Of a stretch of DNA of 33,077 nucleotides, positions 18,056-25,802 are shown in pieces. A program made the position numbers and the translations under genes. Position 1 is the first letter of the stretch; the number at the start of each line of letters is the position of its first letter. A model generated the notes under the pieces. It searched no databases, was not told the origin of the DNA, and was given only the letters and a program-made list of their open reading frames with translations. The stretch is from Candidatus Daviesbacteria bacterium (GTDB taxonomy: Bacteria > Patescibacteriota > Microgenomatia > Daviesbacterales > UBA10151). Where the stretch lies: the NCBI GenBank assembly GCA_016176405.1, contig JACOXG010000010.1:1-33077 (forward strand), written 5' to 3'.

Positions 18056-18086
18056 CTTTTAATCTATCTACAAGGAAAAATTTAAG

Positions 18087-18515
18087 GTGGCTAATCCACC
18101 TCAATGGGCCTTAGACTTCACTGAAAAAGCTACGTTATATTATAATGAATTAACAGGCAAAGACTATAGAACTCCAACTATTCAATGGAAAAAATCTAAG
18201 AATGAAGTCACTACTGGCTCGGCTTTTACAGATAAAAATTTAGTAATAGTCAGATATGGGACATATCTCCATAAATTTTCTAAGCATAAAATTAGTCTTC
18301 GTGTAAATCATAAACTTACTCTAGCCCATGAAATTGCTCATTGCTTTTCGCCAACTCATCATCATGATAGTATATTTTGGAGAATTGCATGGGATTTATA
18401 CAAATGGGCTAAAATTCCAATGTGGTATGCTAAGTGGAATGAGGGATGGTATAAAAAGAAAAGTCTAGTTGTTCTAAAACAAATGAAGGCAGAAGCAAAG
18501 AGTAGAAAAGAATAA
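18087..18515 (+). CDS. SprT-like zinc metalloprotease (GTG start)
   Basis: 142 aa; LAHEIAHCFSPTHHHDSIFW gives HExxH and a downstream His. Confidence 0.75.
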   Translation: MANPPQWALDFTEKATLYYNELTGKDYRTPTIQWKKSKNEVTTGSAFTDKNLVIVRYGTYLHKFSKHKISLRVNHKLTLAHEIAHCFSPTHHHDSIFWRIAWDLYKWAKIPMWYAKWNEGWYKKKSLVVLKQMKAEAKSRKE

Positions 18516-18517
18516 AA

Positions 18518-18616
18518 ATGAAAGAAGTTTGGATGATACAAATACTGAATGGCGCTGAGTATCCAATATGGTGCAATAAAAGAACACACAGATATGTTGG
18601 TTGTAATAAACCTTGA
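18518..18616 (+). CDS. Small hypothetical protein (32 aa)
   Basis: ATG shortly after the SprT-like stop: MKEVWMIQILNGAEYPIWCNKRTHRYVGCNKP; below the ORF-track cutoff. Confidence 0.35.
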   Translation: MKEVWMIQILNGAEYPIWCNKRTHRYVGCNKP

Positions 18617-18680
18617 AAAATGTCCTAAAAACATTCATAACTTGGAGTGAAATAGAAGAAATGCACAGAAAAGTAGATTC

Positions 18681-18881
18681 ATGAATTATCCTAGACTAAA
18701 TCTTGAACAAAACGGGAATTCAATTTGTAGTGGCCCTGTTTTTCACAATAAAGAACTATTTTTTCTATGGTTAGCAAAAACAGACATAAACAATGTAATT
18801 ATTTGTCGTGTTCTAGCCTTCAACTTAAAATGGCCATTTATTCATTTTGATGAAGGATGGATTTCAGAAAGAGACATATAA
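18681..18881 (+). CDS. Hypothetical small protein
   Basis: 66 aa co-directional ORF ending 3 nt before the next start. Confidence 0.55.
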   Translation: MNYPRLNLEQNGNSICSGPVFHNKELFFLWLAKTDINNVIICRVLAFNLKWPFIHFDEGWISERDI

Positions 18882-18884
18882 AGA

Positions 18885-19349
18885 ATGTATGAAGATATAA
18901 TAGTTAAGTGGGAACCAAAATTACATAAAATGCTTCAAACTTGTCCAGTCTATGGCATTGATCAAGAAGAAATATTACAGGAGATGAGAGCAACTATCAT
19001 AAAGGCTATAAAGCATTTTGATGAAAGTAGGGGAGTTAAGTTTCATACATATCTCCATAAAGCATTATTAAATACTCTTCTGATTCTGAGGTCTACTGCC
19101 CATTTGAATTTAGGATATGCTTATCTAAAACACGAAGATAGTTTCTCAGACAAACAAGATGATTGGAGTTTTATACAAGAGGCTAAATTAACAAATCCAG
19201 AAATTATTGTGCTAGATTTAGTAATGTGCGGGTACAAAAGAAATGAGCTTTACAGAATGACAGATGATCTTATTAATATGAAAAAAGTTTATAATAGTCT
19301 TAAAAGAAAAATGGCAGCGAGCCGCCATGAAAAAGAAATTAGAGTTTGA
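18885..19349 (+). CDS. Sigma-70-like protein
   Basis: 154 aa; GIDQEEILQEMRATIIKAIKHFDESRGVKFHTYLHKALLN resembles sigma region 2; C-terminal HTH-like GYKRNELYRMTDDLINMKKVYNSLKRKM resembles region 4. Confidence 0.65.
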   Translation: MYEDIIVKWEPKLHKMLQTCPVYGIDQEEILQEMRATIIKAIKHFDESRGVKFHTYLHKALLNTLLILRSTAHLNLGYAYLKHEDSFSDKQDDWSFIQEAKLTNPEIIVLDLVMCGYKRNELYRMTDDLINMKKVYNSLKRKMAASRHEKEIRV

Positions 19350-19542
19350 TGACAGACTATTAATTCCTGGATGGGCTGGAGAATTAGGCGATGATGAGTT
19401 AGGCTTTATTCTACAAAAATTAAAAGAAAATAGAAGACTTAGGAAAAAATGGGGATTCAAAATAGATCAAAAAACATTCAGAGAAAGCAAAATAAGAAAA
19501 GTAGCCTATGAAGGAATCGGAGATTATACAGATGAAGGATAA
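19327..19542 (+). CDS. Hypothetical small protein
   Basis: 71 aa, overlaps the sigma-like gene end by 23 nt. Confidence 0.5.
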   Translation: MKKKLEFDDRLLIPGWAGELGDDELGFILQKLKENRRLRKKWGFKIDQKTFRESKIRKVAYEGIGDYTDEG

Positions 19543-19630
19543 AATAATATTTTTTATAGTCTTTTTGGCAGCCATATTGATAATTTCTCTTGATAGTTTA
19601 CCGAAATTAGATTCTATAACTACTCAATGA
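19532..19630 (+). CDS. Single-pass membrane microprotein (32 aa)
   Basis: MKDKIIFFIVFLAAILIISLDSLPKLDSITTQ; ATGA overlap with the IF3 start at 19627; below the ORF-track cutoff. Confidence 0.55.
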   Translation: MKDKIIFFIVFLAAILIISLDSLPKLDSITTQ

Positions 19631-20112
19631 TAAAGCACCTTAAAATAAATTATCAAATCAAAGCCCAAGAAGTTAAGCTAATAAATGAAGAAGGAGAATT
19701 CAAGGGGATACACCCAATACAGCAAGCCTTAAATATGGCTATGGCATCAGGTCTAGATTTAGTTGAAGTATCTCCAGGAACTTGTAAAATTTTAGACTAT
19801 GGGAAATTCATATACGAACAAAAGAAAAAACAGACAAAGCAGAAATTGCAAGATACTTTAGAAATTAGATTGTCTCCCAATATAAATAATCATGATGTAG
19901 AATATAAAATTAAGCATGCAAAAAGAATCCTATCCCGAGGAGACAAAATTAAACTAATTATAGTCTTTAAAGGCCGTCAAATGCAGCATACAGATTTAGG
20001 AATTGGATTATTAAAAACTGTGACTGAAAGGCTTATAGACACAGCTATTTTAGCAGATAATCCAAAATTAGAAGGAAAATATCTAAGTGTTACAGTAGCC
20101 CCGAAAAAGTAA
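19627..20112 (+). CDS. infC: Translation initiation factor IF-3
   Basis: 161 aa; INYQIKAQEVKLINEEGEFKGIHPIQQALNMAMASGLDLVEVSPGTCKILDYGKFIYEQKKKQ and GDKIKLIIVFKGRQMQHTDLGIGLL...APKK align across both IF3 domains. Confidence 0.95.
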   Translation: MIKHLKINYQIKAQEVKLINEEGEFKGIHPIQQALNMAMASGLDLVEVSPGTCKILDYGKFIYEQKKKQTKQKLQDTLEIRLSPNINNHDVEYKIKHAKRILSRGDKIKLIIVFKGRQMQHTDLGIGLLKTVTERLIDTAILADNPKLEGKYLSVTVAPKK

Positions 20113-20179
20113 ACAATAAGGAGATGACTGTTGGGCGCGTGATTTTTCAGTTTTATATTGCCTAAGATAGGAGATATAC

Positions 20180-20455
20180 ATGGACTTAATTTTAGAACAA
20201 AAAGAGCTGCTTAATGACAGATTTGCAAAGTTAGCTAAAGAATATATAAAAACAGATGCCGGGATATCTGAAGTTGAGTTTATGAACTTTGTCTATAATT
20301 TTCTTACTGTAGAAAATATTTGTTTAGATGATAATGAAACAAGATCTTTCATGGCTGGGAATATGTGTTTCGGATTTTTTCTTGGACTGGCCTATACAAG
20401 AAATTTTGGCCTTCCAGAATGGGCCGAAGATATACTAATAGAAAGGATAAAATGA
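20180..20455 (+). CDS. Hypothetical protein
   Basis: 91 aa; AGGAG 7 nt upstream of ATG. Confidence 0.7.
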   Translation: MDLILEQKELLNDRFAKLAKEYIKTDAGISEVEFMNFVYNFLTVENICLDDNETRSFMAGNMCFGFFLGLAYTRNFGLPEWAEDILIERIK

Positions 20456-20667
20456 GAAATCCAGCTAGAATTCCAATAGTATTAGGAAAATTACAAATAG
20501 TCTGGGAAGTAATACCGGATTTACGTCTAATGCAGTTATTAACTAATATAGTAGGATACACTGGATGGAGGGACGACCCGTTTTATTTCGAAGATAACAA
20601 ATTGGAAGAAATGCTAGATGAATGTATAGAGAGAATAAATGAAAGCAAAAGAAGAAAAACGAAGTAA
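20452..20667 (+). CDS. Small conserved phage protein (start corrected from 20365)
   Basis: MRNPARIPIVLGKLQIVWEVIPDLRLMQLLTNIVG; ATGA overlap with the preceding stop; the track's 20365 start would add 29 implausible residues overlapping another gene. Confidence 0.7.
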   Translation: MRNPARIPIVLGKLQIVWEVIPDLRLMQLLTNIVGYTGWRDDPFYFEDNKLEEMLDECIERINESKRRKTK

Positions 20668-20806
20668 AGCTGGCGATGAGTTAATTGAGGCAGAAAAAGA
20701 TCTTAAGTGGAAATTAGGATTTGGAAAAAACCACTTTCTATATAAAATGCAACTCGCCAGAGTTAATGATTTAAGAAAAAGATTAGGGATGCCTGAAAAG
20801 ACTTAA
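20639..20806 (+). CDS. Small basic hypothetical protein (55 aa)
   Basis: MKAKEEKRSKAGDELIEAEKDLKWKLGFGKNHFLYKMQLARVNDLRKRLGMPEKT; below the ORF-track cutoff. Confidence 0.5.
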   Translation: MKAKEEKRSKAGDELIEAEKDLKWKLGFGKNHFLYKMQLARVNDLRKRLGMPEKT

Positions 20807-20815
20807 AACTTTCAA

Positions 20816-21154
20816 ATGGTAATAGCATCTTGTATTTCTACAGCACGTAAATATAGTAAGTCTTCAGAGGAAAATTATAAGATAACTGCATTCCTTGTTC
20901 GTAATGGTAAGCCATTTTCTATTGCTACAAATCTTGGATGGAAACATGCTGAGGCCAGGTGCATAGACCAGGCGTCCTCAGAAAAGATAAAGAATTCTAT
21001 AATGTATGTTATTAGAATCACAAAAGAAGGATTAGGAATAGCAAAGCCTTGCAAGAAATGCCAAGGTCTAATCAAAGACACTACAATAAAGAAAGTCTAT
21101 TATACAACTAACGATAATACATTAGAAACGTGGGAGTTCCATGAAACTGATTGA
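20816..21154 (+). CDS. Cytidine/dCMP deaminase-like protein
   Basis: 112 aa; HAEARCI and KPCKKCQGLI are the zinc-binding HAE and PCxxC motifs. Confidence 0.7.
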   Translation: MVIASCISTARKYSKSSEENYKITAFLVRNGKPFSIATNLGWKHAEARCIDQASSEKIKNSIMYVIRITKEGLGIAKPCKKCQGLIKDTTIKKVYYTTNDNTLETWEFHETD

Positions 21155-21314
21155 GCTAGTTAAAGAATCAAATTATTGCTATGTATGTTTAAAAAAAGTT
21201 CGTCGGTTCATAAGATATGAATACGATGTACTCCACTATACAGATATTTGCCAAGATTGTCTAAAAGAAGGGTTAGAATTAATTCATATGGAAGATATAT
21301 TGCAAAATGATTAG
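21141..21314 (+). CDS. Zinc-ribbon-like small protein (57 aa)
   Basis: MKLIELVKESNYCYVCLKKVRR...YTDICQDCLKEG with two CxxC; overlaps both neighbours. Confidence 0.55.
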   Translation: MKLIELVKESNYCYVCLKKVRRFIRYEYDVLHYTDICQDCLKEGLELIHMEDILQND

Positions 21315-21528
21315 AATGGCAGAAAAATGGATATATAAGCATCCAGAAATATGGTCTAAATACAAAGGGCTGTGGCTTGCAATTAACAGCTCTGGGCTTA
21401 TAGCTAGTTCATTAAATTTTGATGAAGTTTTAAAAATAGCAAGACAAAAAAGCAAAATCCCATTCGTCTTTAAAATTCCGCAGGATTCGTCTACAGGTAA
21501 AATTTTTTCACCAAAAATAGTAAAATGA
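21307..21528 (+). CDS. DUF5678-like small protein
   Basis: 73 aa; KYKGLWLAINSSGLIASSLNFDEVLKIARQKSKIPFVFKIP resembles that family. Confidence 0.55.
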   Translation: MIRMAEKWIYKHPEIWSKYKGLWLAINSSGLIASSLNFDEVLKIARQKSKIPFVFKIPQDSSTGKIFSPKIVK

Positions 21529-21668
21529 TTAGGATAACAATTGAATTAGTTCCTCATGGATATGAAGCTAGAAAGGAAGTAATTGCTAAAGCCGAAATAG
21601 CAAATGATGGCACTGGAACTAACATCAGGGGAAATTATCGGTATAGACTATTTAAAAAAGCGCAGTAA
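21525..21668 (+). CDS. Small conserved phage protein (47 aa)
   Basis: MIRITIELVPHGYEARKEVIAKAEIANDGTGTNIRGNYRYRLFKKAQ; ATGA overlap with the preceding stop. Confidence 0.65.
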   Translation: MIRITIELVPHGYEARKEVIAKAEIANDGTGTNIRGNYRYRLFKKAQ

Positions 21669-21765
21669 AGTTTTTAGAGAAGGAGAAGTCAAAGACTTTC
21701 CCAGAAAAAGCTTAGGTTCATGGGACTTATTACACAGAATTTTAAAAAATGCATTAGATAAATGA
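21604..21765 (+). CDS. Small hypothetical protein overlapping the previous gene out of frame
   Basis: (M)MALELTSGEIIGIDYLKKRSKVFREGEVKDFPRKSLGSWDLLHRILKNALDK; ends in ATGA overlap with the 21762 start. Confidence 0.45.
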   Translation: MMALELTSGEIIGIDYLKKRSKVFREGEVKDFPRKSLGSWDLLHRILKNALDK

Positions 21766-21962
21766 CTCATAAGTTCTGTGAAGCTATACAAGATTTTATA
21801 GATGGTTATCTTTCTTTGTCAGTAAAACCAAATCAAGTATATTTATTATCAAAAGATTTTCCAGGATTCGGAATTCCTATTTCATATTGCCCATTTTGCG
21901 GGGATAAGCTAATAGAAAATCCTACGTATAATACAGAACAGAAAGGATTGGCGCCAGCATAA
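21762..21962 (+). CDS. Small protein with YCPFCGDKL zinc knuckle
   Basis: 66 aa; CPFCG motif. Confidence 0.6.
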   Translation: MTHKFCEAIQDFIDGYLSLSVKPNQVYLLSKDFPGFGIPISYCPFCGDKLIENPTYNTEQKGLAPA

Positions 21963-22442
21963 ATGCCTAACTTTATAGAAATGAATAGATGGGGAAAAGA
22001 CCATTGGGGCACATTAGCTTATGCAGAGACTTGCTCTGTAGAAGGACAACATTTACATTTAGAAAGAATGAGATGTGATCCTACAAGACATCCATTATTA
22101 GCTTCTTCAAGAATTACATATGGGGCAACAAAATACCCTACATATCTAAAAGATGAGGTTCTGCAATCAAATCATGATGATTGGGATTGTTTATATGATG
22201 CTGCATGTGAAGGACTTATTACTTTGCATGGTTTTCCAGAAGACTTTGTTATAAACATTGTCCCAGGAAAAAGAGGACAAATATTTCCAAATGTTAAAAG
22301 AAAGAAGAATTCTCTAGGATATGAATGGGGTGGAAAACCAGTAGTAAAATTTACGGAGTTGGGATTTAAAGTTATAGCAGAATTAAGGAAACACAAAGCT
22401 AATGGTGGTTCATTTGGGACATTTGAATATCAGAAGATTTAA
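21963..22442 (+). CDS. Phage hypothetical protein
   Basis: 159 aa well-formed ORF abutting both neighbours. Confidence 0.7.
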   Translation: MPNFIEMNRWGKDHWGTLAYAETCSVEGQHLHLERMRCDPTRHPLLASSRITYGATKYPTYLKDEVLQSNHDDWDCLYDAACEGLITLHGFPEDFVINIVPGKRGQIFPNVKRKKNSLGYEWGGKPVVKFTELGFKVIAELRKHKANGGSFGTFEYQKI

Positions 22443-24038
22443 ATGATTTCAATCTCATATGAAAAGCCAAATTTTATTCTTTCATTCCCATACAATGAAG
22501 AAGATTTACGCCTTGTAAGAAGCTTGTCTGTTAGAGAATGGGACAAGAAACAAAAAGTCTGGAAAGTCTATCATTTAGCAATTAAAAGTCTAGAAGAGCT
22601 TAATAATACGGTTTGGTCAAAAGAGGCTCTAGTTGCTAAAGAAACTATCAATAGAATTTTATCTAAATGTATAGACTTTCAATTTAAAAAAGGAGAAGCC
22701 AGAGGATTTTTACGCCCATACCAATCAGCAGGGATTTCTTATTTAGCCTTTGTTAATCGCGGTTTTCTGAATGATGAAATGGGGCTTGGGAAGACAGTTC
22801 AAGTTATACAAACCTTATTAGACTTAGACTGCCGAAAATCCTTAATTCTATGTTCAGCCACGTTAAAACGCAACTGGGAGAATGAATTTCTAAAGCACTT
22901 TAATATTCAACCATTAGTAATTACTGGAAATGCAGAAGAACGAAAAGAATTATGGAATTCTGATAATAAATTTCTAATAGCTAATTATGATTTGTTAAAT
23001 AGAGACTGGGGTATCATACCGAAAAAATGGGATGCAATAATATGTGATGAAGTGATGCATCTCAAAAATCATGCGGCCACTAGAACAAAATTAGCTAAAA
23101 AGCTAATCAGTAAAGTTAGGATCCCATTGTCTGGAACATTGTTTGAGAAAAATATCTTTGAATTTCATTCTGTCTTAGATTGGGCTATTCCTGGGTTACT
23201 TCCGCCTTTTTATAGATATAAATACAGATATTGTGTATTTGATTTCAATGGAAAAGTAATAGATTATAAGAAAGATAAGCTAACAGAGTTATATACATTA
23301 ACTGCCCCATTCATTCTAAGGCGCACAAAAGACAAAGTATTAACGGAATTGCCTCCGAAGATTTACAATTATGTCCCATTAGATTTAGATGAAATGCAAA
23401 AAGAGGCTTATAAAGCAATAGCATCAGAGTTTATAGAATGGCTTAGAAAACAAACTGGAACTAATTGGGGATTAAATGCCTTACAAAAAAGGATCAAACT
23501 AAGACAGTTTGTAGAGTTTGCTGATATAATCAATCTAAAAGTTCCAAATCCAAAATTAGATTGGCTAGATGAAATGTATGAAGCAACTAATAAGATGGTA
23601 GTATTTTCATTCTTTGATGAATCTATAAAACGTCTTCAAAAGCATTTTAATACTAAATACTATATTTCAGGAAGTGTAGATGCTGACAAAAGAGTTGGTA
23701 TAATAGACGAATTCAATGCAGAAGAGAAAGCCATATTAGTTTCTACAGATGCTGGCAAATATGGAGTAAATATTACAGGGGCTGATACAATTGTGCATTT
23801 CGGTTCAGTTGATAATCCAGCGACAATGATGCAGAGAGAAGATCGTCTACATCGTTTCGGTCAAAAATCAATAGTAAATGTATATAATCCTTATTACGTA
23901 GGGACAATAGACGAAGGCATGATGAAAAAATGGCAGAAAGAGAGAGACAATCTAAAGGAGTTTGAAGAAGGCACTGAACTGATGGCTAAAGTAAATTTAT
24001 CAAGGACTGATTTTGAAAGGATGATATATGGCAACTAA
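22443..24038 (+). CDS. SNF2-family helicase (SMARCAL1/HARP-like)
   Basis: 531 aa; RPYQSAGISYL, DEMGLGKTVQVIQTL, CDEVMHLKN, QREDRLHRFGQ; N-terminal W....KVWKVYH resembles a HARP domain. Confidence 0.9.
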   Translation: MISISYEKPNFILSFPYNEEDLRLVRSLSVREWDKKQKVWKVYHLAIKSLEELNNTVWSKEALVAKETINRILSKCIDFQFKKGEARGFLRPYQSAGISYLAFVNRGFLNDEMGLGKTVQVIQTLLDLDCRKSLILCSATLKRNWENEFLKHFNIQPLVITGNAEERKELWNSDNKFLIANYDLLNRDWGIIPKKWDAIICDEVMHLKNHAATRTKLAKKLISKVRIPLSGTLFEKNIFEFHSVLDWAIPGLLPPFYRYKYRYCVFDFNGKVIDYKKDKLTELYTLTAPFILRRTKDKVLTELPPKIYNYVPLDLDEMQKEAYKAIASEFIEWLRKQTGTNWGLNALQKRIKLRQFVEFADIINLKVPNPKLDWLDEMYEATNKMVVFSFFDESIKRLQKHFNTKYYISGSVDADKRVGIIDEFNAEEKAILVSTDAGKYGVNITGADTIVHFGSVDNPATMMQREDRLHRFGQKSIVNVYNPYYVGTIDEGMMKKWQKERDNLKEFEEGTELMAKVNLSRTDFERMIYGN

Positions 24039-24636
24039 CAAAACACAGTTAATTAGTCTAGATATAGAAACAAGCACTAGTGATGTAAATACAGGAGTCT
24101 TGTTATCCATAGCAATGGTTAGTTTTAACACAGGAGATAGAATAGAAAAAAATATCAGGCATCGTTATTTGTCATTAACTCCTGAAGCGATGAGAGTTAA
24201 CCAAATTGATACTTTGATGCTAGACTCTGATACAAGAGATCCCTTAGAACAAGCAGAGGAGCAGCTAATGTGGTGGTTGGATAGAAATACTAGCCCAGAG
24301 CTGTCATTGTCTAGACTACAGCCAATCCCTGTCGGAATGAATGTAGGGTCCTTTGATATGCAGTTTGTAAGGAAATATCTTCCACAAATTTCTAAAAAAT
24401 TCGGATATAGAAGTCTTGATTTGAATGCGCTATTCTTTGCAGAAGCATTAAAGGAGAATGAGGACTTCACAAAACTAAAAACTAGATACTATGAACCAGC
24501 TATGGAATTTGCATCAAAAGTTGTGCCACACTTAAAAAAGCACAACCCATTATTTGATTGTTATATAAATTGTAGTCTATTGTCTCAAGTAACGAAGGTT
24601 GTACCAAAATGGATGTCAGAAGTAAGCATAAAATAG
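24028..24636 (+). CDS. DEDD-family 3'-5' exonuclease-like protein
   Basis: 202 aa; LISLDIETSTSD and GMNVGSFDMQFVRKYLP. Confidence 0.75.
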   Translation: MATNKTQLISLDIETSTSDVNTGVLLSIAMVSFNTGDRIEKNIRHRYLSLTPEAMRVNQIDTLMLDSDTRDPLEQAEEQLMWWLDRNTSPELSLSRLQPIPVGMNVGSFDMQFVRKYLPQISKKFGYRSLDLNALFFAEALKENEDFTKLKTRYYEPAMEFASKVVPHLKKHNPLFDCYINCSLLSQVTKVVPKWMSEVSIK

Positions 24637-25043
24637 AAGACTACAATGCTTTAGATTTGAAAGAATATTGGCGCAAGCAATATAATAAGAAACATAAAGA
24701 AGATTATTCTACCCACGGATATGGTGGCACAGAATTAAAGAATCTAAAGCAATTACTACAAGATTATGATGTCTATACTATTTTACTTGCAATTCCAGCA
24801 GCCCTAGAAGAATGTAATTCAATAAATATTTTTTGCTCAGAAATTGAAAAATACATTACTAACTATGAGTTCCCAAAAGCAGTGTTTTATTGTCTCACAA
24901 AAGGAGATAAAGAAATACAGCATAAATTACAGGATTTATTAGTTTTAGAAGCAAAGTGGTTACCAACAGCAAATGATTTGAAAAGAAAAGGAACTATTGC
25001 AAGTGAAATTTATGAATGGATAAATACTTTAAATTTGGACTGA
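24609..25043 (+). CDS. Hypothetical protein
   Basis: 144 aa, overlaps the exonuclease gene end. Confidence 0.6.
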   Translation: MDVRSKHKIEDYNALDLKEYWRKQYNKKHKEDYSTHGYGGTELKNLKQLLQDYDVYTILLAIPAALEECNSINIFCSEIEKYITNYEFPKAVFYCLTKGDKEIQHKLQDLLVLEAKWLPTANDLKRKGTIASEIYEWINTLNLD

Positions 25044-25046
25044 TTA

Positions 25047-25193
25047 ATGCCAACTAGAGTTTATAAATGCCCAAATGGTCACATCATGGAAGTTAAAGAA
25101 GACTGGACTAAGCAATTAGAAATATGTCTAGTTTGTAAACAATCTGTCAAACGTATTCCACAATCATTTACCTTTTTTATGGAGAAGAAATAG
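25047..25193 (+). CDS. Zinc-ribbon-like small protein (48 aa)
   Basis: MPTRVYKCPNGHIMEVKEDWTKQLEICLVCKQSVKRIPQSFTFFMEKK. Confidence 0.5.
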   Translation: MPTRVYKCPNGHIMEVKEDWTKQLEICLVCKQSVKRIPQSFTFFMEKK

Positions 25194-25204
25194 AACATGT
25201 TTAA

Positions 25205-25765
25205 ATGGAAAGCAAAATGAACAACTTGATAATTTGCAAATGCACTCACTATAAAGCCCATCATTACAATGCCTATGGGAACCTAAAAAGGTGCTTGTGA
25301 AACTTGCACGGTAAAACGTGTGACTGCCCCCAGTTCCAAGAGGATGCTTCTACGCTGACCTTGCGAAGTGTCTTCGCCTCTGTCTCTACCGTTGAGGCAC
25401 CATCAAAAACTAATCCACTTGCAGATAGAGTGAAATACTTAGAAGAACAGCTTATTATTGCGGATAAAGATACCGCTACTCTAAAGGCTTGGGTTACTGA
25501 CTTGCAATCAATGGCTGATGTCTTAAAGAAGCATATAGAAGCCTGTCCCAAACATCCAATGAGTGACTTGACAAAAGAATTGTGTCAACTACGGAAGGCT
25601 GCCGAACAGGTCAGAGAAGAATACAACATGCTAGCGGGTTACGTTAGTAAGGCATGGGACATAATGGGTGGTGCAGGCGATTTTGATTCTATATACTCGG
25701 ATGTCTACCTAGCATTGGAAAACGCTAATGCCTTCTTGAATAATCCCAAACAGGAGAACCAATGA
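25205..25765 (+). pseudogene. Cys/His zinc-binding ORF interrupted by an in-frame TGA (25298-25300); readthrough or disrupted gene
   Basis: 25205-25300 (MESKMNNLIICKCTHYKAHHYNAYGNLKRCL*) and the 25304-25765 track ORF (LHGKTCDCPQFQED...) share a frame and together form CxC-H-H-C-CxC-PQF. Confidence 0.5.
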
Positions 25766-25802
25766 TGTTAAGGTGGGCAGATCAGTTATCTAAAGGCGTT
25801 TA

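Noticed and set aside
20365-20451. Upstream start for the 100-aa ORF
   Set aside because: The first 29 residues overlap the 20180-20455 gene; the ATG at 20452 with ATGA overlap is the better start.
25304-25765. The 153-aa TTG-start ORF as an independent gene
   Set aside because: No RBS, and its N-terminus completes a Cys motif begun upstream in the same frame, so I treat it as part of the TGA-interrupted ORF.
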